Assembly: GCF_000017505.1 (NCBI RefSeq)
Contig: NC_009675.1
Coordinates: 3,481,001-3,545,000 of the forward strand
Origin: Anaeromyxobacter sp. Fw109-5
Lineage (GTDB): Bacteria; Myxococcota; Myxococcia; Myxococcales; Anaeromyxobacteraceae
Reading direction: 5' to 3'
Length of the DNA stretch: 64,000 nucleotides
The number at the start of each line of letters is the position of its first letter. Positions within the stretch are counted from its first letter, which is position 1. This document shows, in pieces, positions 16,201 to 28,355 of the stretch. The notes under the pieces are model-generated. The model saw only the letters and a list, made by a program, of their open reading frames with translations, was not told the origin of the DNA and did no database searches. Position numbers and translations under genes: made by a program.

Positions 16201-17153
16201 ACGCGGTTCCGCAGCATGAGCTCCTTGGGATCCGGATCGAGGTAGGTCTGCGCGGCGAGGTACGCGACGCCCTCCCGTCGGACGTGGTGGCGGAACAGCG
16301 TCTGCGGCACGACGAGCGGAACGAGCCCGCGCCCGTAGTCGCGGACGACCTCCTCCAGCTCCTTGCGGTCGTCGCGCGGGAGGGCGTCGCGGAAGTAGCC
16401 GAGCATGTGCTGCAGCACGTTGGTGTGCCGCCCGCGCGTCGCCGGCACGCGCAGCGCCTCCATGAAGCCGCGTCCGTACGCGTCGACCACCGGCGCGATG
16501 GAGCCCTTCTTCATCGACGCGACGAGCGCGCCGAGCCGCCGGTACGCCGAGGGGCTGTGGGCGAGGAGCGCGAGCTTGTGCGCCGCGTGGAACGCCACGA
16601 GGTCGCCGCGGCGCATCCCCGCCGCGACCGCGGCCTTCCAGCGCGCGTAGGCGAAGATCCGCTCGATGAAGCTCTCCCGCAGCGCCGGATCGGCGAGGCG
16701 CCCCTCCTCCTCCACCGGCAGCAGCGGCATCGCCTCGAGGAGCACGCGCGCGAACGCGCCGACGCCGTCGCGCCGGGGCGGTCCGCCCTTCTGTGGATAG
16801 ACCCGGACGCGCGCCATGCCGCACGAGGGCGAGTCCTTCTTCGTCACGTACCCCGAGAGCTCGAGCCCCTCGAGCTCCGCCACGCGCGCCTCGGCGTAGC
16901 GCCGCATCGCCTCGGTGTGATCGGCCCCGCTGCGCTCGGCGACGAGCCGCGGGGACCGGGAGGGCCCGACGAGGCGGATCGGCTCGCGGGGCACGCCCAT
17001 CCCGACCTCCAGCTCCGGGCAGACCGGCACCCACTCCACGAAGTCGCCGAGCACCTCCACCAGGAAGGGGTCGCGCTTGTGCTGCCCGTCGTAGCGGACG
17101 TTCCGTCCGAGCAGGCAGGAGGAGACGCCGAGACGGAGCCGGGCCTTGGCCAC
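16197..17153 (-). CDS. DUF523 and DUF1722 protein (YbgA-like)
   Basis: A 318-aa protein with an N-terminal DUF523 domain (RLGVSSCLLGRNVRYDG near 5-21; TKKDSPSCG near 100), whose conserved cysteines suggest metal binding, and a C-terminal DUF1722 domain (about 190-305, with FHAAHKLALLAHSP and RHTNVLQHMLGYF). It is often encoded beside photolyase; the biochemical role is not established. The GTG at 17153 starts at the conserved K-R-L-G-V-S-S segment. Its stop overlaps the photolyase start by four bases, so the two proteins are made together. Confidence 0.85.
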   Translation of the reverse strand: MAKARLRLGVSSCLLGRNVRYDGQHKRDPFLVEVLGDFVEWVPVCPELEVGMGVPREPIRLVGPSRSPRLVAERSGADHTEAMRRYAEARVAELEGLELSGYVTKKDSPSCGMARVRVYPQKGGPPRRDGVGAFARVLLEAMPLLPVEEEGRLADPALRESFIERIFAYARWKAAVAAGMRRGDLVAFHAAHKLALLAHSPSAYRRLGALVASMKKGSIAPVVDAYGRGFMEALRVPATRGRHTNVLQHMLGYFRDALPRDDRKELEEVVRDYGRGLVPLVVPQTLFRHHVRREGVAYLAAQTYLDPDPKELMLRNRV

Positions 17154-17233
17154 GTGCGGATCGTACGCGGACGGCGCCGGCGGCGCACGTCCCGCGGGAG
17201 GAGACCTGCCGGGCGACGGCGCGCCGCTCGCCG

Positions 17234-18334
17234 TCAGTACGATCGCCGCGCCACCAGCACGCCGGCCATGAAGCCGGTCGCGATCGCCATGACGCCGCGC
17301 AGCCGCGGCCGGTCCTGACGCCCCGCTGGCGCCCGCCCGCGCGGGGCGCCGCTCACGCCGGCGCGCGCGAGGGCCGCCTCCGCGGTCGGGGCGGTGCCCG
17401 CCACCGCCGCTGCCTCGGGCGCGGCGCCGGTCGGGACCGGCTCCTTGCCGGGGATCGCCGCGGCGGGCGCCAGGCCGACGTCGGACTTCCGCTTGGCCCC
17501 CTGCCGCTTGCCCTCGACGGACCGGTGCTCGATGAACGCGTTCACCTCGGCGCCGACGAGCAGCACGAGCGAGGTGATCCACATCCACAGGAGCAGGACG
17601 ATCACGCCCGCGAGCGACCCGTAGGTCTTGTCGTAGCTCCCGAAGCTCGTGACGTACCTGGAGAAGCCCCACGACGCGAGCACCCACACCAGGACCCCGA
17701 ACACCGAGCCCGGCGTGATGAAGCGGAAGCGCTGCTCGACGTCGGGGAGGACGTAGTAGACGAGCGCCCAGAGCAGCATCATGACGAGGCCGGCGACGGG
17801 GAGTCGCAGCCAGGTGATGGCGGTCCCGAGCGGCCCGCCGATGGCCTCCGCCAGCGGAGCAGCGGCGATGGCGACGAGCGCCGCGATCAGCCCGAGGGCA
17901 CCGGCCAGCAGCGTCATGAGGATCGCGATGCCTCGCACCTTCCAGAACGGCCGCCCTTCCTTCACGTCGTAGGCGGTGTTGAGCGCGCGCATGACGGCGG
18001 TGACGCCGCCCGACGCTGCCCAGAGGGCCGCCACGGCCCCGAACCCGAGCAGGCTCACGTTCTGCTCCGCCCCGAGCTGGCGGATGCGGTCGCCGATGAT
18101 CTGCGTGACCGCCCCGGGCGCCACCTGGCCGAGCTCCTCGACCATGCGCTCGGCGTCGGACGGCTCGATCACGACGCTCGCGAGCGCCACGAGGAAGAGC
18201 ACGAACGGGAACAGGCTGAGGACGCCGTAGTACGTCACCGTGGCGGCGATGTCCGTGACCTGGTCCTTCGACAGCTCCTCCTTGAGCCCCTTGCCGAACT
18301 CCTTCCAGCTCATCCCCTTCCCTGGCAGCCGCAC
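17234..18334 (-). CDS. YihY/BrkB family inner-membrane protein
   Basis: A 366-aa protein with about six hydrophobic helices in residues 40-270, including the family's TVTYYGVLSLFPFVLFLVAL and YGSLAGVIVLLLWMWI. An Ala/Pro-rich cytoplasmic tail carries a last hydrophobic stretch (GVMAIATGFMAGVLVARR). YihY proteins were once labelled ribonuclease BN in error; their transport role remains unclear. The start may be GTG 18334 (used here) or ATG 18313, which has GGGAAGGGG directly upstream and fits the homologous N-terminus MSWKEF equally well. It is followed by the DUF523/DUF1722 gene after 80 bases. Confidence 0.83.
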   Translation of the reverse strand: MRLPGKGMSWKEFGKGLKEELSKDQVTDIAATVTYYGVLSLFPFVLFLVALASVVIEPSDAERMVEELGQVAPGAVTQIIGDRIRQLGAEQNVSLLGFGAVAALWAASGGVTAVMRALNTAYDVKEGRPFWKVRGIAILMTLLAGALGLIAALVAIAAAPLAEAIGGPLGTAITWLRLPVAGLVMMLLWALVYYVLPDVEQRFRFITPGSVFGVLVWVLASWGFSRYVTSFGSYDKTYGSLAGVIVLLLWMWITSLVLLVGAEVNAFIEHRSVEGKRQGAKRKSDVGLAPAAAIPGKEPVPTGAAPEAAAVAGTAPTAEAALARAGVSGAPRGRAPAGRQDRPRLRGVMAIATGFMAGVLVARRSY

Positions 18335-18473
18335 CGCGCACCCCCGTCGTCGCGGGCGTCAGGCTTCAGGCCGGGCTTCGGGAGAAGCTGTACCCGTAGC
18401 CTGAGGCCGTAGCCTGTAGCCCGCTCCATCCAACGATGTGCATCCGGCGCTGCCGGTCGCCTTGCGCCGCGCG

Positions 18474-19466
18474 TCAGGCGGCGGCCGCCCGCCTGGACTT
18501 CCCCTCGCGCTGCGGCATGCGCTTGAGCGCCCCCTCGAGGCCCGCGTACAGCGCGTAGGCGAGCAGGCCGATCGCCGCGGAGAGGAGGAGCGTCGTGCCG
18601 TACGGCTTCCGGGCCAGCGCCGCGAGCGCGCCTCCCGTTCCGGTCGCCTCCAGCGGCTGCCGCTCGAACGCGGCCTGGACGAGGAACGCCCCCACCAGCG
18701 CGAAGATCGCGCCCTGGGTGCCGAAGCCCAGCGCGGCCACCGCGGCGACGCGCTGGCGGAAGCCCGCGGAGAACCGCTCGAGGTCGAGGGTTTCGAGGGA
18801 GGCGTGCGTCACCCCGAGGCGCGCCTGACGCACGCCGATCACGATGGCGCCGACGCCGATCACGCCCATGGCGAGCGGTCCGGTGGGCTGCTCGAGCACC
18901 CGCGCCGCGAAGCCGCGCGCGAGCTGATCGCCGCTCGGGCCGATGCCCTCCCCCAGGGCGAGCCGGATGCCGAGCGCGCCGAGCGCGACGTAGCCGGCGC
19001 CGCCGATCGCCTGCCCGACGCGGGAGATCGCCTGCAGCCGCCCCGCCCGCGCGCGGAGCGGGTTCGCCAGCCCGTCCAGGACGAACCAGCCCCCGAGGAT
19101 CGCGATCGCCGCACCCACGAGCACCGTGGTGGCGCGGCCCGCGGCGCCCACGTCGAGGACCAGGAGCGCCTCCTTCACGTCGATGGTGCGCCCGCCGCGG
19201 AGGCCGAGCGCGGTCTGGAGGGCCAGCGCGCCGACGACCCCGTACAGCACCGTCTTGCCCAGGAACCCGACCCGCGCGGCCACCTGCACGGCGGGCACGC
19301 ACGCGAGCCGCCGCGCGCGCCGCACGGTGCGACGGCTGGCGCGCTCGAGGACGGCCGCGGCACGACGCGGGAGGGAGCCGCGGCCTGGCGGCCGCCGCGC
19401 CGGGATCGTCCCAGCTCTGCCCGGGTCCGTCGCGTCCCCCACGGGCCGTACGTCCATCGTCGCCAC
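18474..19466 (-). CDS. DUF1206 membrane protein
   Basis: A 330-aa membrane protein. After a basic, Arg-rich N-terminal tail of about 60 residues come three repeats of paired hydrophobic helices, each introduced by a G-x-x-GxxxY/F-like segment (ARVGFLGKTVLYGVVGALAL, ISRVGQAIGGAGYVALGALG, VAALGFGTQGAIFALVGAFL). This threefold repeat is the DUF1206 pattern. Function is unknown. It ends in a poly-Ala tail. About 140 bases separate it from the YihY gene, with no clear terminator between them. Confidence 0.82.
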   Translation of the reverse strand: MATMDVRPVGDATDPGRAGTIPARRPPGRGSLPRRAAAVLERASRRTVRRARRLACVPAVQVAARVGFLGKTVLYGVVGALALQTALGLRGGRTIDVKEALLVLDVGAAGRATTVLVGAAIAILGGWFVLDGLANPLRARAGRLQAISRVGQAIGGAGYVALGALGIRLALGEGIGPSGDQLARGFAARVLEQPTGPLAMGVIGVGAIVIGVRQARLGVTHASLETLDLERFSAGFRQRVAAVAALGFGTQGAIFALVGAFLVQAAFERQPLEATGTGGALAALARKPYGTTLLLSAAIGLLAYALYAGLEGALKRMPQREGKSRRAAAA

Positions 19467-19505
19467 GCCTTCAACGTGGCGTCCCCGGTCGAAGGGCGCA
19501 ACGCG

Positions 19506-19664
19506 TCAGCGCCGCCGGGCCCGCGTGCGGCGGGCGGAGGCGGACTGCACGAGGAACCAGACCACGAACACGATCGCCACCGGCACGAACAGCCGCGGCT
19601 TCCGCGCGACGATGGCGATCACGGCGGCGAGGAGCAGGGCGAGCGGCCAGCTGACGCGGAGCAT
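19506..19664 (-). CDS. Small two-helix membrane protein
   Basis: A 52-aa reading frame beginning MLRVSWPLALLLAAVIAIVA, with a second hydrophobic stretch (LFVPVAIVFVVWFLVQSA) and an Arg-rich C-terminus. Two short helices joined by ARKPR and a positively charged tail are coherent with a real membrane miniprotein. It begins 26 bases after the OtsAB stop on the same strand, so it may be the last cistron of that unit. There is no strong Shine-Dalgarno. I know no family for it. Confidence 0.5.
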   Translation of the reverse strand: MLRVSWPLALLLAAVIAIVARKPRLFVPVAIVFVVWFLVQSASARRTRARRR

Positions 19665-19690
19665 GCCCGGTCATCATACCCGCGCCGCCC

Positions 19691-21865
19691 TCACCTGGCG
19701 TCCGCGATCTCCTCGAGGAACGCCCGCGCCGCCCGCACGTCGGGGATCCGCAGCGGCGCGCGGCTCCACGCGGAGCCGACGTGGACGGCGATGCTCCCCG
19801 TCGGCAGCGCCGCGAAGAGATCCTCGTCCGTTCGATCGTCTCCCAGGGCGACGGCGAGCACGCCCTCACCGGCGCGGGCGAGCGCCGTGGCGACCACGCG
19901 CCCCTTGTGGATCCCGTGCGGCCGGACCTCGATCACCATCGCGCCGGGGAGGATCTCGACCGGCACGTTGGAGAGGAGCGTCTGCAGGTGGAGCGTGAGC
20001 TCCTTCGCCTGCGCGGCGCCGTACTCGGGGTCGGCGCTGCGGTAGTGCCAGGCGACGCCCGCGGTCTTCTCCTCGACGACCGAGCCGGGCGTGCGCTCGG
20101 CGAACTCGCGCAGGATGGCGAGCACCGGCTCGCGCCAGCCGGCGACCGGCACCTCGGCGCCGACCCAGAGCCCGCCCGGCGCGCGCGACCAGAAGCCGTG
20201 CTCCGCGTGGAGGCCGATCGGGAGCGCTCCGAGCCACCGCTCCAGGGTCCCGCGCGAGCGGCCGCTCACCACGTCCACCTGCGTCCGCGGGCGCGCGGCC
20301 AGCCGCCGCAGGAGGTCGAGCAGCCTGGGATCCGGCCCCGCGAGCTCGGGCGTCGGCGCGAACGGCACGAGGGTGCCGTCGTAGTCGAGCAGCAGCGCGA
20401 GCCGCTGGGCCGCCCGGGCGCGCTCGACCGCCGCGCGCAGCGTCTGCGGCGGCGTCGGGCCGGGCTCCTCCGGCTGCCGGCGGATCTGCTCGAGCCGCCC
20501 GATGAAGGCCCGCGCCCATCCGTGCACGTCGTAGCCGAGCACCCGCCCGCGCAGGATGGACATGCGCGTCCGGCGCTCCTCCTCCGCCATCGTGAGGGCG
20601 CGGTGCAGCGTCGCCGCCGTCCGCTGCACGTCGTAGGGGTTCACCACGAGCGCCTCGGCGAGCTCCGCGGCCGCGCCGGCGAACTCCGAGAGCACGAGGA
20701 CGCCGTCGCCGTCCGGACGGGAGGCGACGAACTCCTTCGCGACGAGGTTCATGCCGTCGCGGAGCGGGGTGACGAGCACCGCGTCCGCGGCGCGGTAGAG
20801 GGCCACGATCTCCGCCTGCGACAGGCCGCGGTACAGGTAGTGGATCGGCGACCACGCGGGCGTCGCGAACTCCCCGTGGAGGCGGCCCACGAGCGCGTCC
20901 ACCTCGTCGCGGTACTCGCGGTACGCCTCGACGTTCTCGCGAGAGGGGACCGCGACCTGCACGAGCCGCACGCGCTCCCGCAGCTCCGGGTGCGTGCGCA
21001 GCAGCGCCTCGAACGCCAGCAGGCGCCGGGGAATGCCCTTCGAGTAGTCGAGCCGGTCCACGCCCACGAGGAGCTGCTCGCCGGGGACCCGGTGCGCGTG
21101 CGCCACGGCGCGGACCTCGGGCGTCTCGGCGAGCTTGCCGAGCTGCGCCGCGTCCACGCCCATGGGGAACACCCCGAGCCGCACCTCCCGGTGGCGCCAG
21201 GCGATCCGGTCCACCTCGGTCCAGGCGCCCAGCAGCCGGAGCACCGAGGACGCGAAGTGGCGCACGTACGTGGCGGTGTGGAAGCCCACGAGGTCGGCGC
21301 CGAGCAGGCCCTCGAGGATCCGCTCGCGCTGCGGGAGGATGCGGAAGATCTCCGAGGACGGGAACGGGATGTGGAGGAAGAAGCCGATGCGCGCGTCGGG
21401 GATCCGCTCGCGCAGCAGCTCCGGCACGAGCATGAGCTGGTAGTCGTGGACCCAGACGAGGTCGCCCGGCTCGTACCGCTCGGCGACGGCGTCCGCGAAG
21501 CGCGCGTTCACCGCCTCGTAGACGTCGAAGTCCCGCACCTCCTGCGGGAGGCGCGCGGCGGAGTAGTGGAAGAGCGGCCACAGGACGGCGTTCGAGTAGC
21601 CCTCGTAGTAGCGCGCGATCTCCTCCGCGGAGAGCGGCACCGCCGCGAGCCGGAGCTCGGCCAGCCTCCGCTCGAGCTCCGCCCGCCCGACGCCGGACAC
21701 CCCCCCGAGCTCCCCGGGCCAGCCGATCCAGAGACCTCCGAGCCGCTCGTGCGGCCCGCTCATGCCGGTCGCGAGGCCGCCCGTGCTCGGGGTGACGGAC
21801 GGTGCACCGCCCTCGGCCTTGACGGTCACGGGCAGGCGATTCGAGACGATGAGGAGCCGGGGCAT
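19691..21865 (-). CDS. Bifunctional trehalose-6-phosphate synthase/phosphatase (OtsA-OtsB fusion)
   Basis: A 724-aa fusion. The OtsA-type GT20 glycosyltransferase (about 1-465; [54 protein letters not shown]) makes trehalose-6-phosphate from UDP-glucose and glucose-6-phosphate. The C-terminal OtsB HAD phosphatase (about 485-720; [12 protein letters not shown] near 491, [14 protein letters not shown]) removes the phosphate. One protein can therefore make trehalose, an osmoprotectant, from precursors. The start at 21865 is where OtsA homology begins. Fusions of this kind occur in several bacteria and in plants. No other trehalose gene is nearby. Confidence 0.92.
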   Translation of the reverse strand: MPRLLIVSNRLPVTVKAEGGAPSVTPSTGGLATGMSGPHERLGGLWIGWPGELGGVSGVGRAELERRLAELRLAAVPLSAEEIARYYEGYSNAVLWPLFHYSAARLPQEVRDFDVYEAVNARFADAVAERYEPGDLVWVHDYQLMLVPELLRERIPDARIGFFLHIPFPSSEIFRILPQRERILEGLLGADLVGFHTATYVRHFASSVLRLLGAWTEVDRIAWRHREVRLGVFPMGVDAAQLGKLAETPEVRAVAHAHRVPGEQLLVGVDRLDYSKGIPRRLLAFEALLRTHPELRERVRLVQVAVPSRENVEAYREYRDEVDALVGRLHGEFATPAWSPIHYLYRGLSQAEIVALYRAADAVLVTPLRDGMNLVAKEFVASRPDGDGVLVLSEFAGAAAELAEALVVNPYDVQRTAATLHRALTMAEEERRTRMSILRGRVLGYDVHGWARAFIGRLEQIRRQPEEPGPTPPQTLRAAVERARAAQRLALLLDYDGTLVPFAPTPELAGPDPRLLDLLRRLAARPRTQVDVVSGRSRGTLERWLGALPIGLHAEHGFWSRAPGGLWVGAEVPVAGWREPVLAILREFAERTPGSVVEEKTAGVAWHYRSADPEYGAAQAKELTLHLQTLLSNVPVEILPGAMVIEVRPHGIHKGRVVATALARAGEGVLAVALGDDRTDEDLFAALPTGSIAVHVGSAWSRAPLRIPDVRAARAFLEEIADAR

Positions 21866-21997
21866 CTCGGTCCGCCGGAGCGGCGGCGGTCGTCCAGAAG
21901 GTAAGGCCTGGCCGCCAGGCTGCGCTCGCCCCGGAGAGGGGGCGAGCGGGCGGACGTTCACCCGGCGCTCGAGTCCCCGCGCCGGATGGTGCGGCCT

Positions 21998-24808
<2,811 letters not shown>

Positions 24809-24811
24809 GGC

Positions 24812-26674
24812 CTATGCCGGCGCGCCCGCCTCCGCCTCCGGCGCGGCGGCTCCCGCGGGTGGCTGACGCAGGTTCCACTCCAGCCGCCAGGCCTTGCCGC
24901 CCCGGTCGACGCACTCGAGCTCCAGGGTCCCGATCTCCGTCACGTGGGCACGGAGCCTCACCGGCACGACCTCGCCCGGCGCGCGGCCGTCGGGGGGCAG
25001 CGTGGCCTCCACCGGCGGCCCCTCGTCGAGCTCGGTCTCGTCCTCGACCGCGTCGCCCGGGCGGTCCTCGCGCCGGCTCGTGGTCCCGAACAGCCGGAAC
25101 TGGACCGGCTCGCCCACGACGAGCCCCATCTCCTCTCCGGGCAGGTCGACGGTCGTCCCCTCCTCCATGCCCATCGGCGCGAGGCAGACCGCGCGGATGG
25201 GCGGCGGCAGCCCGGGGACCGCGGGCATCGCCGCCTCGACCCCGACGTAGTAGGCGCGCGCCGTGCCGCCGCGGATGCGGATGCCGTGGCCGGCGCGCAC
25301 GCGGCCGTACGTGGCCGCGCCCTTCGCGACGGCGAGATCCGGATCGGCCGCGGGCAGGACGCGCGGCGGCGGCGCGCCCTCCGTCGCGAGCCAGCCGCCG
25401 ACCACCTCGAGGAGCCGCGCGACGAGCGGCTCCGCCTTCGTCACCCCGCCGTTGAAGAGGATGGCGGTCGGGTGCAGGAACGCCTCGCCCGCGAGGGGAA
25501 CCGGGGCGGCGGCGCCGGCGAGCCCGGCCCGGTGCCGCGTGAGGAACGCCGACAGGTGGCGGGTCACGGCCGGATCCGACGCGTAGGGCAGCCCCAGGGT
25601 GGTGAGGCCCGCGCGCCTCGCCGCGAGCGGGTGCGCTCCGACGTCCACGCGCGGGAAGAAGCCGTCCACGAGGACGCCCACGAGCTCCTCGCGCGTGAGC
25701 TCGCTCCGGAGGGCCCCGCCCACGAGCGACGAGCCGCGCCCGGGGATCGCCACGGCCGCCGAGGCGAGCGATGGATCGGCGAAGAGCGCCTCCTTCGCCT
25801 GGCGGGCGCCGTGCGTCAGCGCGAGGAGCTGCCAGCGATCGAGCTTCCGCCCCTCGCGCGCCAGCTTCTCCGAGAGCGCGTGCGCGAGGGCGAGGTCCAT
25901 GTTGTCGCCGCCGAGCAGGATGTGGTCGCCGACGGCCACGCGCTCGAGCCCGAGATCGCCGCCGCGGTCGACGACCGCGATGAGGCTGAAGTCGGTCGTG
26001 CCTCCGCCGATGTCCACGACGAGCACGAGATCGCCCGGGCGCACCTCCCTCCGCCAGCGGTCGCCCATCGCGTCGACCCAGGCGTAGAGCGCCGCCTGCG
26101 GCTCCTCGAGGAGCACCACCTCGCTCAGGCCCGCCTGGCGCGCCGCCTCCACCGTGAGCTCGCGCGCGACCGCGTCGAAGGAGGCGGGCACCGTGAGCGT
26201 CACGCGCTGCGCCGCGAGGGCGCGCGCCGGGTCTCCCTGCGCCATCGCGTGGTCCCACGCGTCGCGCAGGTGGGCGAGGTAGCGCGCCGAGGCGTCGAGG
26301 GGGGACACCCGCGGCACCTCCGGAGGGGCGCCCGCCGGCAGGGTCGCGGCGCGCCGATCCACCCCGGCGTGCGAGAGCCAGCTCTTCGCCGACGAGACGA
26401 GGCGGATCGGCGTCTGCGCGCCCAGGTTGCGCGCGAGCTCGCCGACGAGCTGGGAGGGAGGCTCCGCCGTCCAGGGCAGCCGGGCGTCGTCGGCCGACAG
26501 CTCCTGCGGGTGCGGCAGGTAGAGGAAGGACGGCAGCAGCGCGCGCCCGCGCACGTCACCCGGCCGGACGAGCTGCGGGATCTCGAACACCTCGACGGCG
26601 CCGTCGCCCTCGATCGGTCGGTGCGCGAGCGCGGTGTGGGTCGTGCCGAGGTCGATGCCGACCGCAAGGGTCAC
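24812..26674 (-). CDS. Hsp70-like protein
   Basis: A 620-aa Hsp70 relative with phosphate-1 AVGIDLGTTHTALAHRP (near 4), phosphate-2 LVVDIGGGTTDFSLI and ILFNGGVTKAEPLV. The ATPase domain is complete. The C-terminal part is a beta-type substrate-like domain ending in an Ala/Pro tail, with no helical lid and no EEVD-like end. The GTG start at 26674 overlaps the stop of the DUF2760 gene as GTGA. The paralogue at 21998 follows three bases after its stop. Coupled translation of two different Hsp70s suggests they act together, perhaps as a heteromer; this is inference. Confidence 0.87.
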   Translation of the reverse strand: MTLAVGIDLGTTHTALAHRPIEGDGAVEVFEIPQLVRPGDVRGRALLPSFLYLPHPQELSADDARLPWTAEPPSQLVGELARNLGAQTPIRLVSSAKSWLSHAGVDRRAATLPAGAPPEVPRVSPLDASARYLAHLRDAWDHAMAQGDPARALAAQRVTLTVPASFDAVARELTVEAARQAGLSEVVLLEEPQAALYAWVDAMGDRWRREVRPGDLVLVVDIGGGTTDFSLIAVVDRGGDLGLERVAVGDHILLGGDNMDLALAHALSEKLAREGRKLDRWQLLALTHGARQAKEALFADPSLASAAVAIPGRGSSLVGGALRSELTREELVGVLVDGFFPRVDVGAHPLAARRAGLTTLGLPYASDPAVTRHLSAFLTRHRAGLAGAAAPVPLAGEAFLHPTAILFNGGVTKAEPLVARLLEVVGGWLATEGAPPPRVLPAADPDLAVAKGAATYGRVRAGHGIRIRGGTARAYYVGVEAAMPAVPGLPPPIRAVCLAPMGMEEGTTVDLPGEEMGLVVGEPVQFRLFGTTSRREDRPGDAVEDETELDEGPPVEATLPPDGRAPGEVVPVRLRAHVTEIGTLELECVDRGGKAWRLEWNLRQPPAGAAAPEAEAGAPA

Positions 26675-27543
26675 AGCTCGACCTCGGCGGGGGCGACCAG
26701 CGTCTGGTCCCCGCCGTCCTTCGCGGGCGGCAGGCGCACCTCGCGCGCGCGCCAGCCGTGGTGGCGGAGCGCCCCCTGGAACGGCGGCTTGCCCACGACG
26801 TTGCCGGTGAGGCGGATGGCGGTCGGATCGAAGCCGGTGGCGACGGTGACGCGCGCGCCCTCCGGCTCGCGGAGCACCGGCTCCAGGCGGAAGTACTCCT
26901 CGATGGCACGCTTGCACCCTGCGTGAACGGTGCGTGCGGCGGCGCCGATGGCCGAGTCAGGGAACCCGGCGAGGTCCTCCTCGATGAAGTCCACGAGCCG
27001 GCCCTCCCGCTGGAGCACTGCGAGGAGCTGGAGCGCGGCGCGAGGATCGGGCTTCACGGGCTCGACCGGCTTCGGCGCCTCCACCGGCTTGACGACCTCC
27101 GCCGGCTTCGCGACCTCCGCAGGCCTCGCGGCCTCCGCAGGCTTCGCGAGCTCCGCAGGCTTCGCGAGCTCCGCAGGCTTCGCGGCCTCCGCAGGCTTCG
27201 CGAGCTCGGCGGGCCTGGTCGCGGCCGGCCCCTTCACCTGCGCCGGTCCACCCGTCGCGGGTTCGTGCACGGTCGCCGCCGGAGGCTGCGGGCCGGCGGG
27301 GGCCGCGGCCGGCTTCGCGGAGGGTGCGGGGGCCGGAGCGGGCGCGGCGGGAGGCTCGGCCATCCGCGCGGAGGGACCGGGCGCCGGAGCGGGCTCCGGC
27401 AGCAGGGCGCCTGCGCGGCGCGCCTCGCGCACGCGATAGACGGCGGCCGCGACGTCGGCTCGGAAGAGGATCGCGAAGAAGGCGTAGAAGGCGAGGACGA
27501 GGCGCTGGATGGGCGAGATGTCGGGACCCTGCACGATATTCAC
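26671..27543 (-). CDS. DUF2760 domain protein with KPAE repeats
   Basis: A 290-aa protein. An N-terminal hydrophobic segment (LVLAFYAFFAILFRADVAAA, about 15-35) is followed by a Pro/Ala-rich stretch, an array of KPAE-type repeats (about 110-160) and the C-terminal DUF2760 domain (about 170-290; LLAVLQREGRLVDFIEEDL, FDPTAIRLTGNV). DUF2760 genes regularly precede paired Hsp70-like genes; function is unknown, but a membrane anchor or client adaptor for the Hsp70s fits. The GTG start at 27543 has a weak Shine-Dalgarno and was chosen because hydrophobic and family homology begins there. The stop overlaps the next gene as GTGA. Confidence 0.82.
   Translation of the reverse strand: MNIVQGPDISPIQRLVLAFYAFFAILFRADVAAAVYRVREARRAGALLPEPAPAPGPSARMAEPPAAPAPAPAPSAKPAAAPAGPQPPAATVHEPATGGPAQVKGPAATRPAELAKPAEAAKPAELAKPAELAKPAEAARPAEVAKPAEVVKPVEAPKPVEPVKPDPRAALQLLAVLQREGRLVDFIEEDLAGFPDSAIGAAARTVHAGCKRAIEEYFRLEPVLREPEGARVTVATGFDPTAIRLTGNVVGKPPFQGALRHHGWRAREVRLPPAKDGGDQTLVAPAEVEL
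27070..27215 (-). repeat. Tandem coding repeat (KPAE units)
   Basis: Imperfect units of 12-15 bp encode repeated K-P-A-E-[LAV]-[AV] within the DUF2760 gene. The near-identical DNA (gcaggcttcgcgagctcc type blocks) makes length change by slippage or recombination likely, always in steps that keep the frame. Confidence 0.8.
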
Positions 27544-27784
27544 CTTGCGTTGATGAGCGCAGCCCGCGGAGCGCGGCGCCCTGGCGAGCCGGCCGAGCGC
27601 GGGAGCGGAGATTCGAAAGTGGAAAAGGTGCACCCGTTCCCGGGCGGAGGGAAAGGAGTTTCGGGGGCGGACCACCGAGGGGCCGCTCGCAAGCTCGCCT
27701 GGGTACCGCCGCCGGGGGATGCCTCGCTTCCCACGCGGTTCGCAGCTTTTCAGGAGGCCGACGGACGGCCCAGGGAGGGGAACG

Positions 27785-28036
27785 ATGACGAAGCTGTTCG
27801 GAGCGGCGCTCATGATCGCGGCACTCGGGATCGCGGGCTGCGAGGACCGGAAGGATCTCGACAGCCGGGGCGAGGCGAAGAAGGAGCTGAAGGAGCTCCA
27901 GCCCGGGAACCAGACGATGGAGGAGCGCGCCGAGAAGACCCGCGACGAGCTGAAGGAAGCCGGCCAGGACGTGAAGCGCCAGGGCAGGAACGCGGGGCGC
28001 GAGCTCCGCGAGGGCGCGCGCGACGCGGAGCGCTAA
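27785..28036 (+). CDS. Small lipoprotein
   Basis: An 83-aa predicted lipoprotein. The signal peptide MTKLFGAALMIAALGIAGC ends in a lipobox (L-G-I-A-G-C, Cys19). The mature part is short, highly charged and helical (Lys/Glu/Arg-rich, with KKELKEL and EERAEKTRDELKEAG), resembling small coiled-coil lipoproteins. A GGGAGGGG Shine-Dalgarno precedes the ATG. The stop codon lies inside a large hairpin (28034-28092). No family is recognised. It is divergent from the DUF2760 gene; the 241 bases between them contain no clear promoter. Confidence 0.75.
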   Translation: MTKLFGAALMIAALGIAGCEDRKDLDSRGEAKKELKELQPGNQTMEERAEKTRDELKEAGQDVKRQGRNAGRELREGARDAER

Positions 28037-28092
28037 ACCATGGTTCGTGATTCGCGATCACCTTCGGGTGTCGCGACTCACGCCATGGTTTA
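28034..28092 (+). terminator. Long hairpin with UUCG tetraloop after the lipoprotein gene
   Basis: The outer stem TAAACCATGG/CCATGGTTTA (10 bp, perfect) continues inward as CGCGA/TCGCG and CACC-TTCG-GGTG, closed by a stable cUUCGg loop. The gene's TAA stop is part of the outer stem. The structure is likely an RNA terminator or mRNA-stabilising hairpin, although no T-run follows. Confidence 0.6.
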
Positions 28093-28355
28093 GCCATGTT
28101 CTGACGGGGGCTGCGCCCCCGCCCCGCCGAGCGAAGCTCGTCGGGGCCCCACCTCTGCTACGCGGGGCCCGGGCGCGCTTCGCCCCTCGCATGGCTCGGG
28201 GCTCGCGCGCCGTCCCGCGGGCGCGGCTTCGCCGCGCTGTTTCCGAACCCCGCACGGTCGTTTAGGAGCCTGAGCGAGCGGCGCGGGGACCACCTGCCGG
28301 AGCGGACCCGCCGCGAGGGGCGGCGCCTCGGCGCACCCGTGCCTATCGCTGAGCG
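28093..28355. other. Intergenic stretch with palindromic repeats, no gene seen
   Basis: It contains GGGGGC-tgc-GCCCCC at 28104-28120 (family 2 repeat), CGAGC-gaa-GCTCG around 28126-28141, and several CGCG-rich inverted fragments up to the tail before the DUF72 gene. Open frames here are low-complexity Arg/Pro/Ala and look non-coding. Confidence 0.5.

Noticed and set aside
28047-28265. Small open frames in the 28.1-28.3 kb gap
   Set aside because: Arg/Pro/Ala low-complexity products over palindromic DNA, no ribosome site.
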